Assembly (NCBI GenBank): GCA_003008705.1
Contig: PDUO01000002.1
Span: 638,898-702,897 of the forward strand
Length of the DNA: 64,000 bases
Reading direction: 5' to 3'
Origin: Pezicula radicicola
Taxonomy: Eukaryota; Ascomycota; Leotiomycetes; Helotiales; Dermateaceae
Shown: positions 36,758-48,511 of the stretch, piece after piece
Layout of the letters: the number at the start of each line of letters is the position of its first letter
Numbering within the stretch: the first letter of the stretch is position 1
Translations under genes and position numbers: made by a program
Notes under the pieces: generated by a model
Seen by the model: only the letters and a program-made list of their open reading frames with translations
Database searches by the model: none
What the model was told of the DNA's origin: nothing

Positions 36758-39303
36758 GCGTTTCATATGTCATATGTACACAAGGAGTTCCTTGATTTTA
36801 TAGGGGTCATTGGGTTGTAATAAAGCAGAGTGTTTGCTTTTTGGGGAACTATCTGCATGGCGTAGGCGTTAGGGGAGAGATTCATGGTTACAGGGTATCA
36901 GGATGACACAATAGTGCCTAAGATTATCGAGGGTTCAGAAATGGAAGGATAGCTTCGAATTTTTTTTAATTATTCGTCATACGTGGACTCCAGCAGAGCG
37001 GCTTCTTTCTAAATGACATCTTGCATACCATGTACAGTACCTACGATCGACTGCATGATGTGATGAAGAACATAGTACCAAGATGATCTCGCAGAAGCAG
37101 GACTGAGATGAGATCTTCGGTAAAGGTGCTAGAGCTCGTTGATGCCATACCGCTAAGTTTAACAAACAGGCAGTAGACGCTTTTGATAAAGAATCATTAA
37201 GCTAGCCTACCTAGTTCAATAATTCACAGTGCTTGACATGCACTACAACACGGTCTAGATCACACCGTGAGATGGACGCTTAGGTACTGTACCTAGTGAT
37301 AGAGGTGTACGGGTATTCAAGAAAATAAGTTGCAGATCTTCTTAACTTGCTGATCAGTGAAGCGACTACAAAGTAGTAACTTCATGTCAACGATTCCGGC
37401 TCTTGCGTCCTAGCAGGCGGGTCGATGGCATGCAAGGTACTTTAAATCTAAGCCAAATTCATCCAGGGTTTGTCCTCAAGGTGCATCGCCTCTTGCGTCT
37501 GTAATCAGTATTTGAGTAGAAGAAGTTTACTCGATCGTATCGTCCCCTTGCCCAGGGAACCATTGCACTGCATGCATCCGTTAGAATATGCAGGCTGGTA
37601 CAATGGCGACCTTACCACGACATACATAGTGGTTCTTTGGCCGATACTGTAGATCCATAACCAAGGAAAAGCGTGGTGAAGCAATTCCAGAAGAGTTCCT
37701 CTTATTATTGTTGTACTTCGTCAGGCATATTCAGTGTGCATATGAAAATGTTGGGTGGAGTGACGTTCTGGTGTTACTGCACGCCCCCTGCCCCCTGAAG
37801 TAGATCCTCGCTCTTGCCCCGGACGCTGCCGGGCTGGATGCCGCGGCCAATCTGGCAATCTGCAACGGTAAGGTCCCCCTATCAGACAGAGTCTTCAACA
37901 GCTCGACTCCGTACTCGTACTCCCTAGGCTCATCCTCTTTCGCCCATCGCTCGCAACGGCGAAAACTGCTTGCCACTACTACTTCTGCTGCTGCTACAAC
38001 AGTTGAACAACGTCAGATCCTGATCTTGACCCTGCCCTCCTCCCGCTTGACTCGGACCTGCATGGTGCCAGCATAGTTGTCCTGGAACTGGGCACTAGGC
38101 ATCAAATAATCTTCCTTTCTTCCTACCTAGGTATGTGACTTGTCACACCCTCCAGGCCTGTTCCTGTTCCTTCGATGGCCACACGACAAACAATTGACAG
38201 CACATCAGAAGAAGAAAAAGGTCACCTTAGCCAGAGTGATTCGCCCCGGCTGTGACTCCTGTGAGCTCGCAAGCTCCTAGTAAGCAAAGGACTGGAGAGA
38301 AAGAGCCTCTTACTGCCCCTCCAAGCAAGGGGACAAGCTTAGGGCTCAACGTCACCGTCACTCGCCAACCCCAGTCGTACAGTACGCTCGCAAAGTGTGA
38401 AAAGCAACACGACAAATAACGATGGAGGTATGAGATCATTTTACTTTCCCCATGGACGCATTCCCAATCGCCGGCGCCATTTTCTATCATATGTGTGAGC
38501 AGTCTTCAGGACAGAATTTGAGATACGTAGCCGTCGCATTCCACAGATCTGGAAAGATGTCAGCCCTGTGGTCCAAGGTGCTAGGTGCCAGGTGTAAGCA
38601 GGCAAGCAGAGGGAGCCGCCTGGCAAGTGCCCTGTTGTCCGAGTCCTACCTACTTCGGATGCTTCTCCCTCTGCGCTTCTGACTTTCTAGAAGAACTGCA
38701 TATATAGAGCACAGCAGGCCCCGCCTGATCTGCTACCAACGCCTCCCGCGCTGTTGGCTCCCTTAGTTGTGTAGCCAATTTAGCCATTCGAGTTGAATTG
38801 CTCTTTGCCGGAGCAGGCGGAACCACTCGTTGTTGTCCAACGCTGAGTCACAATTCATTTTGTGTCAACGCATGAACTTCTGGTTCCTGCAAGGTCTGTC
38901 ATTGAGCTGCGGTATAATAGGGGAGGGTGGCATCTGAGCAACTCGAAAGTGTTAAACAGTGTTGCCGTATACCTACTTGTCAACCTGCGCGTGGCCGTTC
39001 CTGATCAGATACCGAAATTCATGTACCCGACCCCGAGTCCTCGGGAGCGGTCCTTGACCGAGACTTGAATGTAGTGACGACGGCGTGGGGATCGCAAACA
39101 GATGCTGTGGGGGATATTTGTATCCTTGTGTTGGACCTGTGGCGGTGTGTGTAGTGAACAATCGCATCGTCGTTGCGCGGAGCGTTTCTCGCCATCCAAA
39201 TACGCAGAACCGCAACCTCACTTTTGCCCAGCGCAAAGTTGTGCTTTATTAATCTCCTACAACGCACACCTCAGATTTCTTTCTATTACTGTTTGCAAAC
39301 AGC
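36758..39303. other. 2.5-kb intergenic gap
   Basis: No supportable gene. GTACAGTAC occurs at 37032-37040 and 38377-38385, and an ACCTAGGTA motif near 38125. Many overlapping ORFs of 60-88 codons around 38900-39350 are chance frames. Confidence 0.5.
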
Positions 39304-40595
39304 ATGAACCAAGGCGCGGGTCTTCTTCATACAGGCAGAAGAAGAGTTAAGATGGATGGGACGTACAACGGTCCTCCCCGGCAGGGCCCTGTCAGACATA
39401 TCAGTCAAGCAACGCTAAATCTTGAACGTGTCTACACACAGGACTCTCTCAAAATTCAGAAAAGAGGTGGCAAGGTACCCGAGCCCGCTCCTGGTCCGGC
39501 TGCGAAAGGCAAGCCAAGATTGTTGTTGATGGGGCAGCGGCGGTGAGTTCATACCCATTCTCAGACCCCGACTGGAAGCTGACGGTTAATAGGAGTGGGA
39601 AGTCATCTATCTCGAGCGTTGTATTTCACAAGATGCCACCGAATGAGACCTTGTTCTTAGAATCTACATCTAGGATTCAGAAGGACGCAATGCAGTAGGT
39701 TCTATGTCCTCTCTATGTGTTTACAGCGGCTGATATTCGTAGCTCATTCATGGACTTCCAAGTCTGGGACTTTCCTGGACAGGTCGACTTTGTTGACCCC
39801 AATTTCGACCAGGACGCTGTCTTTGGTGAGATCGGGGCACTAATCTGGGTCATTGATGCGCAAGACGAGTATCTTGAAGCCATCAACCGCCTGAATGAGA
39901 CCATTCTCAATTTACATCCTTCTTATCCAACTATTAATATTGAAGTCTTCATACACAAAGTTGACGGGCTCTCCGATGACTATAAGCTTGATATCCAACG
40001 AGATATTATGCAGCGCATCCAAGACGAGCTCTCAGATCACGGTGTCGAAAGTGCGCCTATTAACTTTCACCTCACATCTATCTACAATCACTCAATCTTC
40101 GAAGCATTCAGCAAAGTCATACAAAAGCTAATCCCTCACCTACCGACCCTCGAAGGGCTTCTCAACGACCTGTGTCGGACCTGCAGTTTTGAAAAAGCAT
40201 ATCTGTTTGACGTGCTCTCCAAGATCTACGTCGCAACCGACTCGTCCCCGGTTGACATGCCATCTTACGAGATCTGCAGTGATTACATTGATGTGATCGT
40301 CGATGTTTCGGAAATCTACGGTTGGCAGCGACCACAGGAATATATCGAGAGCTTGGAAGCCCCTCCATGGAACAAGAGACTCGAGGATCAAGTTGGATGC
40401 AAAGATGCTGAGAGTTGTATCGTGTTGACGGACCAGAAGCGGCCAATTATGCTGCGGGAAGTCAACAAGTACTTGGCACTAGTCACGATAATGAAGGAGG
40501 GAAGTTATGAGAAGATGCCTTTGGTTACGATGAACGTGGAGACGGTGGTTAAGGGATTGACGGAGGTCTTTGAGATCACGAGGTTAAGGAAGTAG
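39304..40595 (+). CDS. GTR2: Rag-family GTPase Gtr2 (RagC/D orthologue)
   Basis: Exons 39304-39542, 39593-39694, 39743-40595; introns of 50 and 48 bp. Product 397 residues. The spliced G1 loop GQRRSGKSS (77-85) spans intron 1, and intron 2 joins IQKDAMH to [13 protein letters not shown], giving the DFPGQ switch-II motif (near 123-127) of the Gtr2/RagC branch. HKVDG near 185 is the guanine-specificity loop (HKxD as in Rag GTPases). The C-terminal half (about 210-397) forms the roadblock-like dimerisation domain, with [20 protein letters not shown]. Residues 1-60 form a variable extension; a start at 39352 (MDGTYNGPP) is possible. With Gtr1 it forms the heterodimer on vacuoles that relays amino-acid sufficiency to TORC1. 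Confidence 0.95.
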
Positions 40596-41428
40596 AAGGG
40601 AAGATTTCAGAGATGAGCAAAGAGTTTGGACAACGAATCAAAACGATGATTGATCTGAGACTGCAGCTGTATGTATTACTACGGCCTTTATATGCCCTTC
40701 TGCATTTAACGTAGCGAGGAGTCAAGGCGAATTCTGTATTCCAAAGGCAGAGTGTTCCTTTAAAAAGGAGAAACATAGTTGATCGCATACACGTTGGTCA
40801 TGATGGGGACACAATCTCAGTTAGTGTCACATTCCACACAGGTAATATTTAATATTTTGATGTTTTTACATTCCTGAAAGGGTAAAGCTATAGCTAAGAT
40901 TTGGGCCTGACATCTTAGCATAGCACACCCTCTCCTAACCCGAACATTCCTTACCTGACTTAGGCTACATTGTGCTTTCCCAGTTAATAGTTTTAGTTGA
41001 TTACAGGGTAGACATGTATATATTGTGATCTAATTTAATTTACTTAAGACCTGAATAAGTTGAAATAAGTTGTCTCTCGAAATTACATAAAGTTCTAACA
41101 GGTTTTCGGATATACTGCTAGCAAATGTTTTATCTTGTCCTACAGTTACATTAATAGCATTGGAACCTCCCTAGGTGGCCAGTCAATGGAAAGGCAGATA
41201 CTCGAATTTGTGATAGACCTTGTGAGTTCGCTTGTGCTAATTATTAGAACAGTACCGTAACGTCAGAAGATAGCTACATAAAAGGCTAAGGATTAGTACT
41301 TACATGTTACTTTTGGAAAGCACAACAATCCAGTCCACCACAAGCTCACTCCAAATACAAAACCCCTCCGATATTTCTCTCTCCTAAACAACACATACAA
41401 GAAACACTAACAATTCACCCAAACAACC
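40596..41428. other. Intergenic gap, AT-rich
   Basis: 3' flank of GTR2 and the promoter of the broken DUF4267 gene, whose leader is CA-rich just before 41429. No gene seen. Confidence 0.5.
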
Positions 41429-41867
41429 ATGTCAGAAACCCTAACCACCACCCAAAAAACATTCGCCTACATCCTCTCCACCTTCCTCATCCTAAACGAG
41501 ACTCTCGCAATCCTAACCCCAATATCCTACTCCTCCCAATTCGGAATCCCAATCTCAAATAACAACGACGCCAGTAATATAACAAGCTACTACGTACGTA
41601 TTAGCGATGGGAGCACGAAATCTAGGTTAGGGATTATTGTTGAGTACTTTTGTTCATACAGATCAGAAGAGGGCTTTGAGGACTGTGTTTGGCGTTTCGG
41701 GATTTGTTGTTGGGGGGCTGGATGCTTAGGTTGCTTGGAGGAGTAAGGTTGATGCTTCTGAGGGGGTTGGTGGTGGTTTTGGTTTTAATAGGCTTGATGG
41801 GGATGCGTTGGGGCATTTGGTGGCTACGGGGGTGATCACTGCGGTTGCGAGGTGGGATTTTAGGTAA
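41429..41867 (+). pseudogene. Broken DUF4267-type small membrane protein gene
   Basis: The start (MSETLTTTQKTFAYILSTF) opens a good frame with one hydrophobic helix and SSQFGIPISNNNDASNITSYY, the usual N-terminal half of a DUF4267 protein. The family motif AMGARNLG continues one frame off from 41604, then runs to TAA at 41865-41867 as LLLSTFVHTDQKRALRTVF, GVSGFVVGGLDA, VAWRSKVDAS and GDALGHLVATGVITAVARW. That frame has two internal TAG codons, at 41628-41630 (after NLG) and 41727-41729 (after GGLDA). Both are explained by TGG to TAG, the second at a position where relatives have Trp (DAW). So there is one frameshift plus two stops. An intron from 41596 to the TACAG near 41660 could skip the first stop and the shift but would delete the family motif and leave the second stop. 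An intact relative would be about 145 residues with four TM helices; function unknown. Confidence 0.7.
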
Positions 41868-42513
41868 GGTCGGTGGTGTGGGTGGATGATGGGGGTTATG
41901 GGATGTGGTTGGTAGTTTGGTTTGGTTTGGTTTTGTAAGTTTGTTGTTGTTGTTAATAAGAGCAATGATGGGGGTTATGGGATGTGGTTGGTAGTTTGGT
42001 TTGGTTTGGTTTTGTAAGTTTGTTGTTGTTGTTAATAAGAGCAATGGGCTTGTTGGAGTTCAGTGGTTGATGCATACTTGGCTACTCTATCTAATATGTA
42101 TCAAAAGAGAAAGTATGAGTATTAAAATTAAACCAGCCTCAATGTCTACAAGCACTGCTGATTGGTCGCCAGATGTGTAGGAATAGAGACGTATGTTTGG
42201 TATCCTGTACATCACTGACTTACATTATGTAGAAGCCGTGAAAGGATAAGCCAAGTATAATAGCTGATTTTTCAAACCTGCCTAATTCATGGGTGTAAGT
42301 AATACAGTAAGCAAAGATAGAGATATAGCTTCATTAACAGTGAAGATATCGCCAGTAATTACTTGACTCGTTTATTCAAGAGCAACTCAACGACCAGATC
42401 AGCTCTTGATCGGTTCCAATGTGCAACAGCCCTCACTCCATTCCATGCAGTCTCCAAACCTAGAAGTGAATGTCAGGCCTTTTCTCAAACCATTTATCCC
42501 ATGAATGCAGGGA
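41868..42513. other. 3' gap between the DUF4267 remnant and DUS1
   Basis: Contains a 79-bp tandem duplication (separate entry) and AT-rich sequence. No gene seen. Confidence 0.5.
41886..42043. repeat. 79-bp perfect tandem duplication
   Basis: Copy 1 41886-41964 and copy 2 41965-42043 appear identical. Each contains TTTGG and TTG short runs (GTTTGGTTTGGTTTGG, TTGTTGTTGTTG). The period is not a multiple of three and the plus strand is G/T-rich. Confidence 0.95.
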
Positions 42514-44297
42514 CTAAACACAAACCAATCCCTCCTTGGGAATCTCAACCTCCTCCTTACTATTGCCCACCTTCTCCATCTCTATATGTCCAGTAGATCG
42601 CTGTTGCTGCTCCTCTTCTCTCTTCAACCTAATTTCCTCCTCCCTCAGTTTTGCCTTGTCCTTCTTGCTGAGTGATAGACTGCCCTTAGCCAGAGCTTCC
42701 TTTAGTAATGGTCGCACATAAGGTTGAGCCACCCACCAAGGCCGCTTACATGCCTTCACCATTTCAAGTGAGTTCTTGACTTCCTCATCTGCTTCCACAT
42801 CCGCTTCTCCTTTATCATCCGGCGTCGTAGTATTGATACCTTCCAGTTTTGTTAACCGTTCATCTCTTTGTATTTCTTCTTCCCAGCTCTTTCCGTCAGT
42901 GTCTTCATACTCTTTAAGTCCTTCTGCCACGACCTTTTCGACTAGCTGTAGTACGTTCTCAAAAGCTTCGATATCACCCGCCCGACACTTGGCCAGCGTG
43001 TCTCGAATGTGATGATGTTTGGCGACGAGGAATCGGAGTAGGCCGAAGAGATGTGCTTGCATGGCAACAAGATTCGGGCTTGTGGTTCTCTCTTTCTTCT
43101 CTTTTGTCTTCTGCTTCTTTTTTGGCGGACCTTCTGACTCCTCCTCTTCCTCCTTGGTAGTCACTTGCTCTATTGGATCTGAGGGTAGGTATAGTGGTTT
43201 CCGGTCAGGAAGGGGAACTTCGAGGACATGTGTATATACTATATCCATATATCTCCGTAGCAGAGCATCGACTCGATAACCACCTTTACCATCTCTGCCT
43301 CTCCAGTATTCGCGGCCTTCCTGACCCACTGGTGGAGGCTCAGAAAATATTGCGGGATCGTAGAGGTTTCCCTCAGCACTCATTACACCATCTGCTCCTG
43401 TAACATCTAAGCACTTATCAATGTCCTCTCTCCTTAAGATATTCCCATTAGCAAATAACACGGTCTCCTTCGGTAAGCTGTCTCTTAAGTATCTGATTAT
43501 ACTCCAGTCTGCTAGGCCTGTCTTATGACCTTTCTGGTCTCTCTGCCTTCCATGCACAGTCAATATACTAGCTCCAGCACTCAATACCTTTTGCGCATAA
43601 GCCAGCGTCTTTTCCCTTGTCTCTAAAATGCGAATCTTCACAGTGATGGGCACAGATAGGTTTTCGTGTAATTTTCGAATCAAAGAAAAAATAAGCTCTT
43701 GGTCCTCTTGTAAAAAGGCGCCGTATTTTCCTTTCCTTGCAATGCCTTGCGGACACCCAAGGTTTAAGTCCACAGCATCGCAGAAGGGTGCAACGTACTT
43801 TGCAGCCTGTAGCAACTCCTCGGGATCATTGGCGCAGAATTGAACAAAGAGTGGCCTGTCCGTGGCGGGATTTCCGTCCAAGAATATGTCGGAGGAAGGG
43901 GGTGAAGAGAGGTGTGTAACGAGACTGTTGCGCATTGGCTGAAAGTGACTATCGCGGAACTTGGGCGTCTCAGTGAACATGCGCGCGTGCATCATAGGTG
44001 TATATGCCAAAAGGTCTTTATTCGTAGACGGACTCATGAAGGACCGGGTGAGCATTCGCCATGCCTGCGAAGAGTGTAAGTGGGAGTGATGTATACCAGG
44101 ACAACAAGACGTACAAACTCAGACTGGCCTACCATAGGCGCTAGAATAAACTTGGGACTACCTATGCTCTCATAAAAGGCCCTTCCATGCAACTTCGTTG
44201 GTATAGCAGGCGATAAGGCGGCATCCTGCTCATGATTGTTCGTCTCCAAGGTAGACGATGGTGGCTTCGCCGCCGGACTGGCTTTGGAGATGGTCAT
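42514..44297 (-). CDS. DUS1: tRNA-dihydrouridine(16/17) synthase Dus1
   Basis: Exons 44297-44115 and 44064-42514; intron 50 bp (GTACGT...TCGCAG), 577 residues from the ATG at 44297 (MTISKASPAAKP). An in-frame ATG at 44459 would add 54 residues. Splicing rebuilds the Dus1 hallmark FILAPMVGQSEFAWRMLTRS, which binds FMN. Further motifs: PLFVQFCANDPEELL, VDLNLGCPQGIARKG with the catalytic Cys near residue 165, KIRILETREKT, LTVHGRQRDQKG and VLFANGNILRREDIDKCLD, then GADGVMSAEGNL for phosphate binding. The C-terminal 200 residues hold a Lys/Glu-rich extension (PPKKKQKTKEKKE, KDKAKLREEEIRLKREEE) common in fungal Dus1. The enzyme reduces uridines 16/17 in the D-loop of cytoplasmic tRNAs using NADPH. 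All key residues look intact. Confidence 0.93.
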
Positions 44298-47200
44298 TAT
44301 GGATTGAAAACTTCGTAGGACAACTCGGCGGGTTCCAGCCCACAGCCTTGAATTAAGGACAACGGCCGCCACAATTGAGATGTTGTCTACGAACTCTGAA
44401 GTGCGTGGTTGAGAGCACACGAAGCCTTTTCCCTTTCTCAGCGTTGGAAGTTTTTGCAAAGTTTGAAATATTGATAAAGGCTACCCATTGCACACTACGA
44501 GGCTGACAAACAAGGCTGACACAAGGCTACTTGGCTTGCAAAAAAAAAAAGGGGGGGGAACCCCTCTTCCCTTTTTTGGGGGGGAGCAAACCAAATAATC
44601 TCATACAGTACCTGAGCCACGAAGCATCCATTGGAAACCTACCTAGGTAAGAACATTAAGGTAAGTTACCCCTTGGAAGGCTGCATGCATCCCCATGATT
44701 CATCCCCACCAAATTGCCGTTCTCGAAATCCTTCCTAATAGATCATTTATTGACGTTGTATTATCTTATTGAAATGAGACTTTATTAACCCTGTACGGCT
44801 CAGCCTCCAAAGACTCATAATCATTCCGTCAATCACCGGCGCAAACGAAAAGCCAAAAATTATGTAACAGACTTCATGAACATCATGAATATCCCTAGGG
44901 GAGCTCGCGAAAAAAAGACCCTTCAATTGCGATCAGCAACACAAGGGCAAACGCGCGCTAGTGTACTCCGTATTACTTACTCTACCGTCATAGCAGTCGA
45001 TCGTGACTAGCCACGCTAGCATTGCTCAAGCCAAAGACCCGTCAGAGCTCAAAGGCCGGCGATTTCGTAAGAGTGTTGTCAAAACCTCGTTCGTCTCAAT
45101 CGCGAACCCCTCCTCAGTGCTCACCGTCTCACAGACGATCACAGACCCTGGGGTAAGCGTTTGCTCTGATCTGAATACGTCCTCTTTGACACTTGCGAGC
45201 GGGGTCGCGCGTTTAATGTAATATCTCGATACTTGCTTTGAAAGCGGAGATTCTTCCGGATGAAGTGAGTGTTAGTCGAGGATGTTTCCAGGTGCAGGTG
45301 GCACAAGGCCTTCAATCCCAAGTTTCCATGTGAAGGGGTGCCTGTGACTTAATGTTATTGGATAGCAATTAATTCTAGGTCCGCAGCCAATCTACCGTAG
45401 ATACTTGTGCGACTTGATCTTGCCAAGCTTTTCCGCAAAGTAAAAGAGAGTTTTCTTGGGACTAAAAGTACCTCCCAAGTCTGCGTCTCTCACGTTCCTT
45501 TGCATGCCGATGGTGGTGTGGTAACTGCATACTGGAGTTACATAGGTACGCCAATTCCATGACTGCTAGGATTATTGCGTAGCGACTCGGTACCCTCCTA
45601 AAAATCCTAAAACTCAAATAGGCTAGAGTCTGAGGCCTTTTATACTCTGTAGGGGACAGTGAGTATTGGGTTACTTACTGAAAAAGGGCGAGTGGGGCGA
45701 CTTGGACAGACGTCTTACCGCACGGCTTTGGCGATGCCCATCTGCTATTGGATGCGTTTAAGTGGTGAGAGGATTAAGGTCCATAGGACGTGCGGAAACA
45801 AAAAGTCAATCCCGTGTTATACCGTGTTACAGAAGCCTCGTCAAGCATCTGGATCATTGCCAAACGAAGCCACGTCGAAATGATAGATACTTGTAGCATC
45901 GTACCCAAACTGCCGGATTTCTTTGCGCTGACCACTTCACAGCACTCTCGGGTAAAGAGACAGAACAGAAACCCTCATCCTGATGGAGTGCCTTAATGCC
46001 GAGGATTAAAAGTCTTCTTTGTCGTTTCAGATGTTCATGGGAATAATGAGATGAAGTTGATGCGGTCGTCTTCAAGCATCCTCGCTGTTGATCTCGATGG
46101 CGAAAGGTAGCCCTTGGTGTGTTGTACAAAAATAACGTTCCTTCTTCCTGGGAAACACGTTTTGAGCCTCCACTGCGGCCAGACTCGGCTTGTTTCTGCT
46201 GATCTCTGCATAAGGTGGATTCATGCTGCGGTGTGCACTCAATGACAGTCCTCCATATCGTTATTTATTGTTAGAGTGGTACAAAGTCCGGAATCAATAT
46301 CTAGGTGCTTGTAAGCATCAGAGAATTCTCAAAATGCCCGAAAGAGTGGTGCCAGTGAGCGCATGTCTTTCGACCCTCGTAATACCCCTGCACATAATGT
46401 ATTGTAGTATGAGATCTCATCCCCACATCAAGCTCGATGGCGCTTTTATCCCACGGACCATGAGCCAAGGACCCTGTAGCATTCAAGTTGAAATCTTCTT
46501 CAGCCTCTGAACGAGATTCTTGACGTTGCAGATAGAGGAGAGCTAAGGATTACTACTCTTCTAATTCTTCTTCCAGAGATTCCTGCTACCGGTCCGAGAA
46601 GATAAGAAGCCTACTGCACCATAACTTGGCTCTTTGAGGGGCCTTCAAGGTCCCTATCCTAACCCCTGACCGATGCTAGCCTCAACATGCAGGTAATTGA
46701 CCTAAGGAAGACAATTCTAGGATTGTGCATTTTGAATGCATCTCCCGGGTTACGTTGCCATTGGTGTAAAAGGATCTGTCCTTCCAAAGTTGCCCGAACA
46801 CATGCAAGTCGCTGTATCTTGTTGCTGATACCAGCTTATTCTGCGGGCACTCGCAAGTCCACGTCGCCCGTGAAATGGTTTGTGGACGTCCTGGATGCGG
46901 ATGGGAGTTCTTGCCGTGCAGCCGTCTGGCCAAAGTGCGCAATTGCGGAGGATATTTGACCACTGAGAGGAGAGCCTTGCACGCGTCTCACAGGATGTCT
47001 GTAGCCAGTGTTTCAACTCCAGAGACGGCCTCGCAAATCTCAGGGAGCGCCAGTTAATGCAAATTGACCAGCATACCATCTCCATGCCGCTCACTCTGTG
47101 GTACACTATTGTAACTACGGCTTAGGGTGATGTGCCAAATACGCGGCGGCTTTGGGATAATTAGCTAGTCCTGCCGGGGCTCCCACCTCAGGGAAGCTTC

Positions 47201-48511
47201 AACCCAGGGGTAAAAATGGTACAGTACAGTTCAGTACAGTAGGCACATAAATTAATCGAGAGTGAATTCGTCGGCATCGGCGGAGAAAGCTGCAGGTGCT
47301 CGTTTATAATACGAGTAGTGTCTGTACCGGAGTCTGCTGTTACCCGTATCTCATCTCCAGGCACCGTTGACCGCACATCTGCGCCGATGGGTAGATGGGT
47401 GACTCGTACGAAGCATAAAACCAGGTGGAAGAGAGGGAGAACAACAAAGGGGTAAAAACCTGGAAGAAAAGACAGAGCATGAGCTGGGAAACAGTCATTG
47501 TTATTATTATTACTATTTTCTTCTGCTTGGGTGACGCGATTGAAATTGACGGGCGTACGTATGTACTCTGTACAGTACCCAGCGGTTCTCCGTCATTCAT
47601 CGCTGATGTGGCGCCAATAATAAAGGGCATTGGAGGAGACCGAAAGGCTCAGGGTTGATTGATGTTTTGCCCGTGCACGAGTGGAAGTTTATTAGGGGCG
47701 CGCCCGCGCTAGAGCCCCTTTTGGCATCGCCTAGTGTGAGTTGAGGAGAGGAGAGTTGACTTTCGAAAGGCTTCACTCTCTTGCTTCATTTCTCACCAGG
47801 CTTTGACAATCTCGAGACCTGGATACCATCGAATCTCCCAATTGTCGATTGCCCCGCCCATCTCTTTTTCTACTGTATTCCATCTCTGTCTTGCATTTCC
47901 TTGTGTCTCACCTCCCTCCATTCCAACACGACCACGACTCTCGCTTCTCCCGCGGCAGAAATACTACGTACCTGGACCTTACCGGTCGTCCCTCTTTCGA
48001 CCACCTCAACGACATCGTGTCCTGACGGAGAGAAGAACGCTCGCGAGGTTGGAATTGCATCTTCCAGTATACATTTCGTCCTTGCTCATCGTCGTCTTTA
48101 TGATAGCTTTAGGGTTCGTCCAGAGTTCACGGTAATAGTGTTCTCTGACCCCTATCCCGAGCAGGCCTCTCCTCCTTCGATTCGATACGACACAGTCAAG
48201 CGTTCACTCGCCTTGGCTGTTCTCCCTTCTGCCATCTTCGTAATCATTGCTGTTCTTTCCAGAATTTCATTGAGAGGTTCGTGACCGGACAACGACTGCC
48301 TTCCCACGCGCTTGACCCTTCCTCGTTAAACACTGCATTCACGAGCCTCAAACATAAACCTTCTTTCAAAACAACTCCCATCTCAACTTACTGACAACTG
48401 TGCATCATAGACTCTCCCAACCTCAATATCACCAGCAGCGAATGAAACTATAAACGGGCATTCAACACGCGAGCTAGCAAGAAGGGTTTCAGAGGGTGCT
48501 GCAGTCACACT
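44298..48511. other. 4.2-kb intergenic region, the largest gap
   Basis: Between the divergent DUS1 and BNI4-type genes. An A11-G8...C/T-rich...T6-G7 block lies at 44540-44584. GTACAGTAC occurs at 47219-47227 and 47570-47578. From about 47760 to 48511 the plus strand is pyrimidine-rich with many short ATG frames, one of 167 codons at 47781-48284, suggesting a long 5' leader with upstream ORFs for the BNI4-type gene. No independent gene is supportable. Confidence 0.45.

Noticed and set aside
41592..41602. GTACGTATTAG as an 11-bp intron repairing the DUF4267 frame
   Set aside because: Far too short to be spliced; removing 11 bp does not restore the frame, and both TAG stops would remain.
47781..48284. 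167-codon ORF upstream of the BNI4-type gene as a protein gene
   Set aside because: CT-rich leader composition, overlapping frames and no domain; treated as a possible uORF only.
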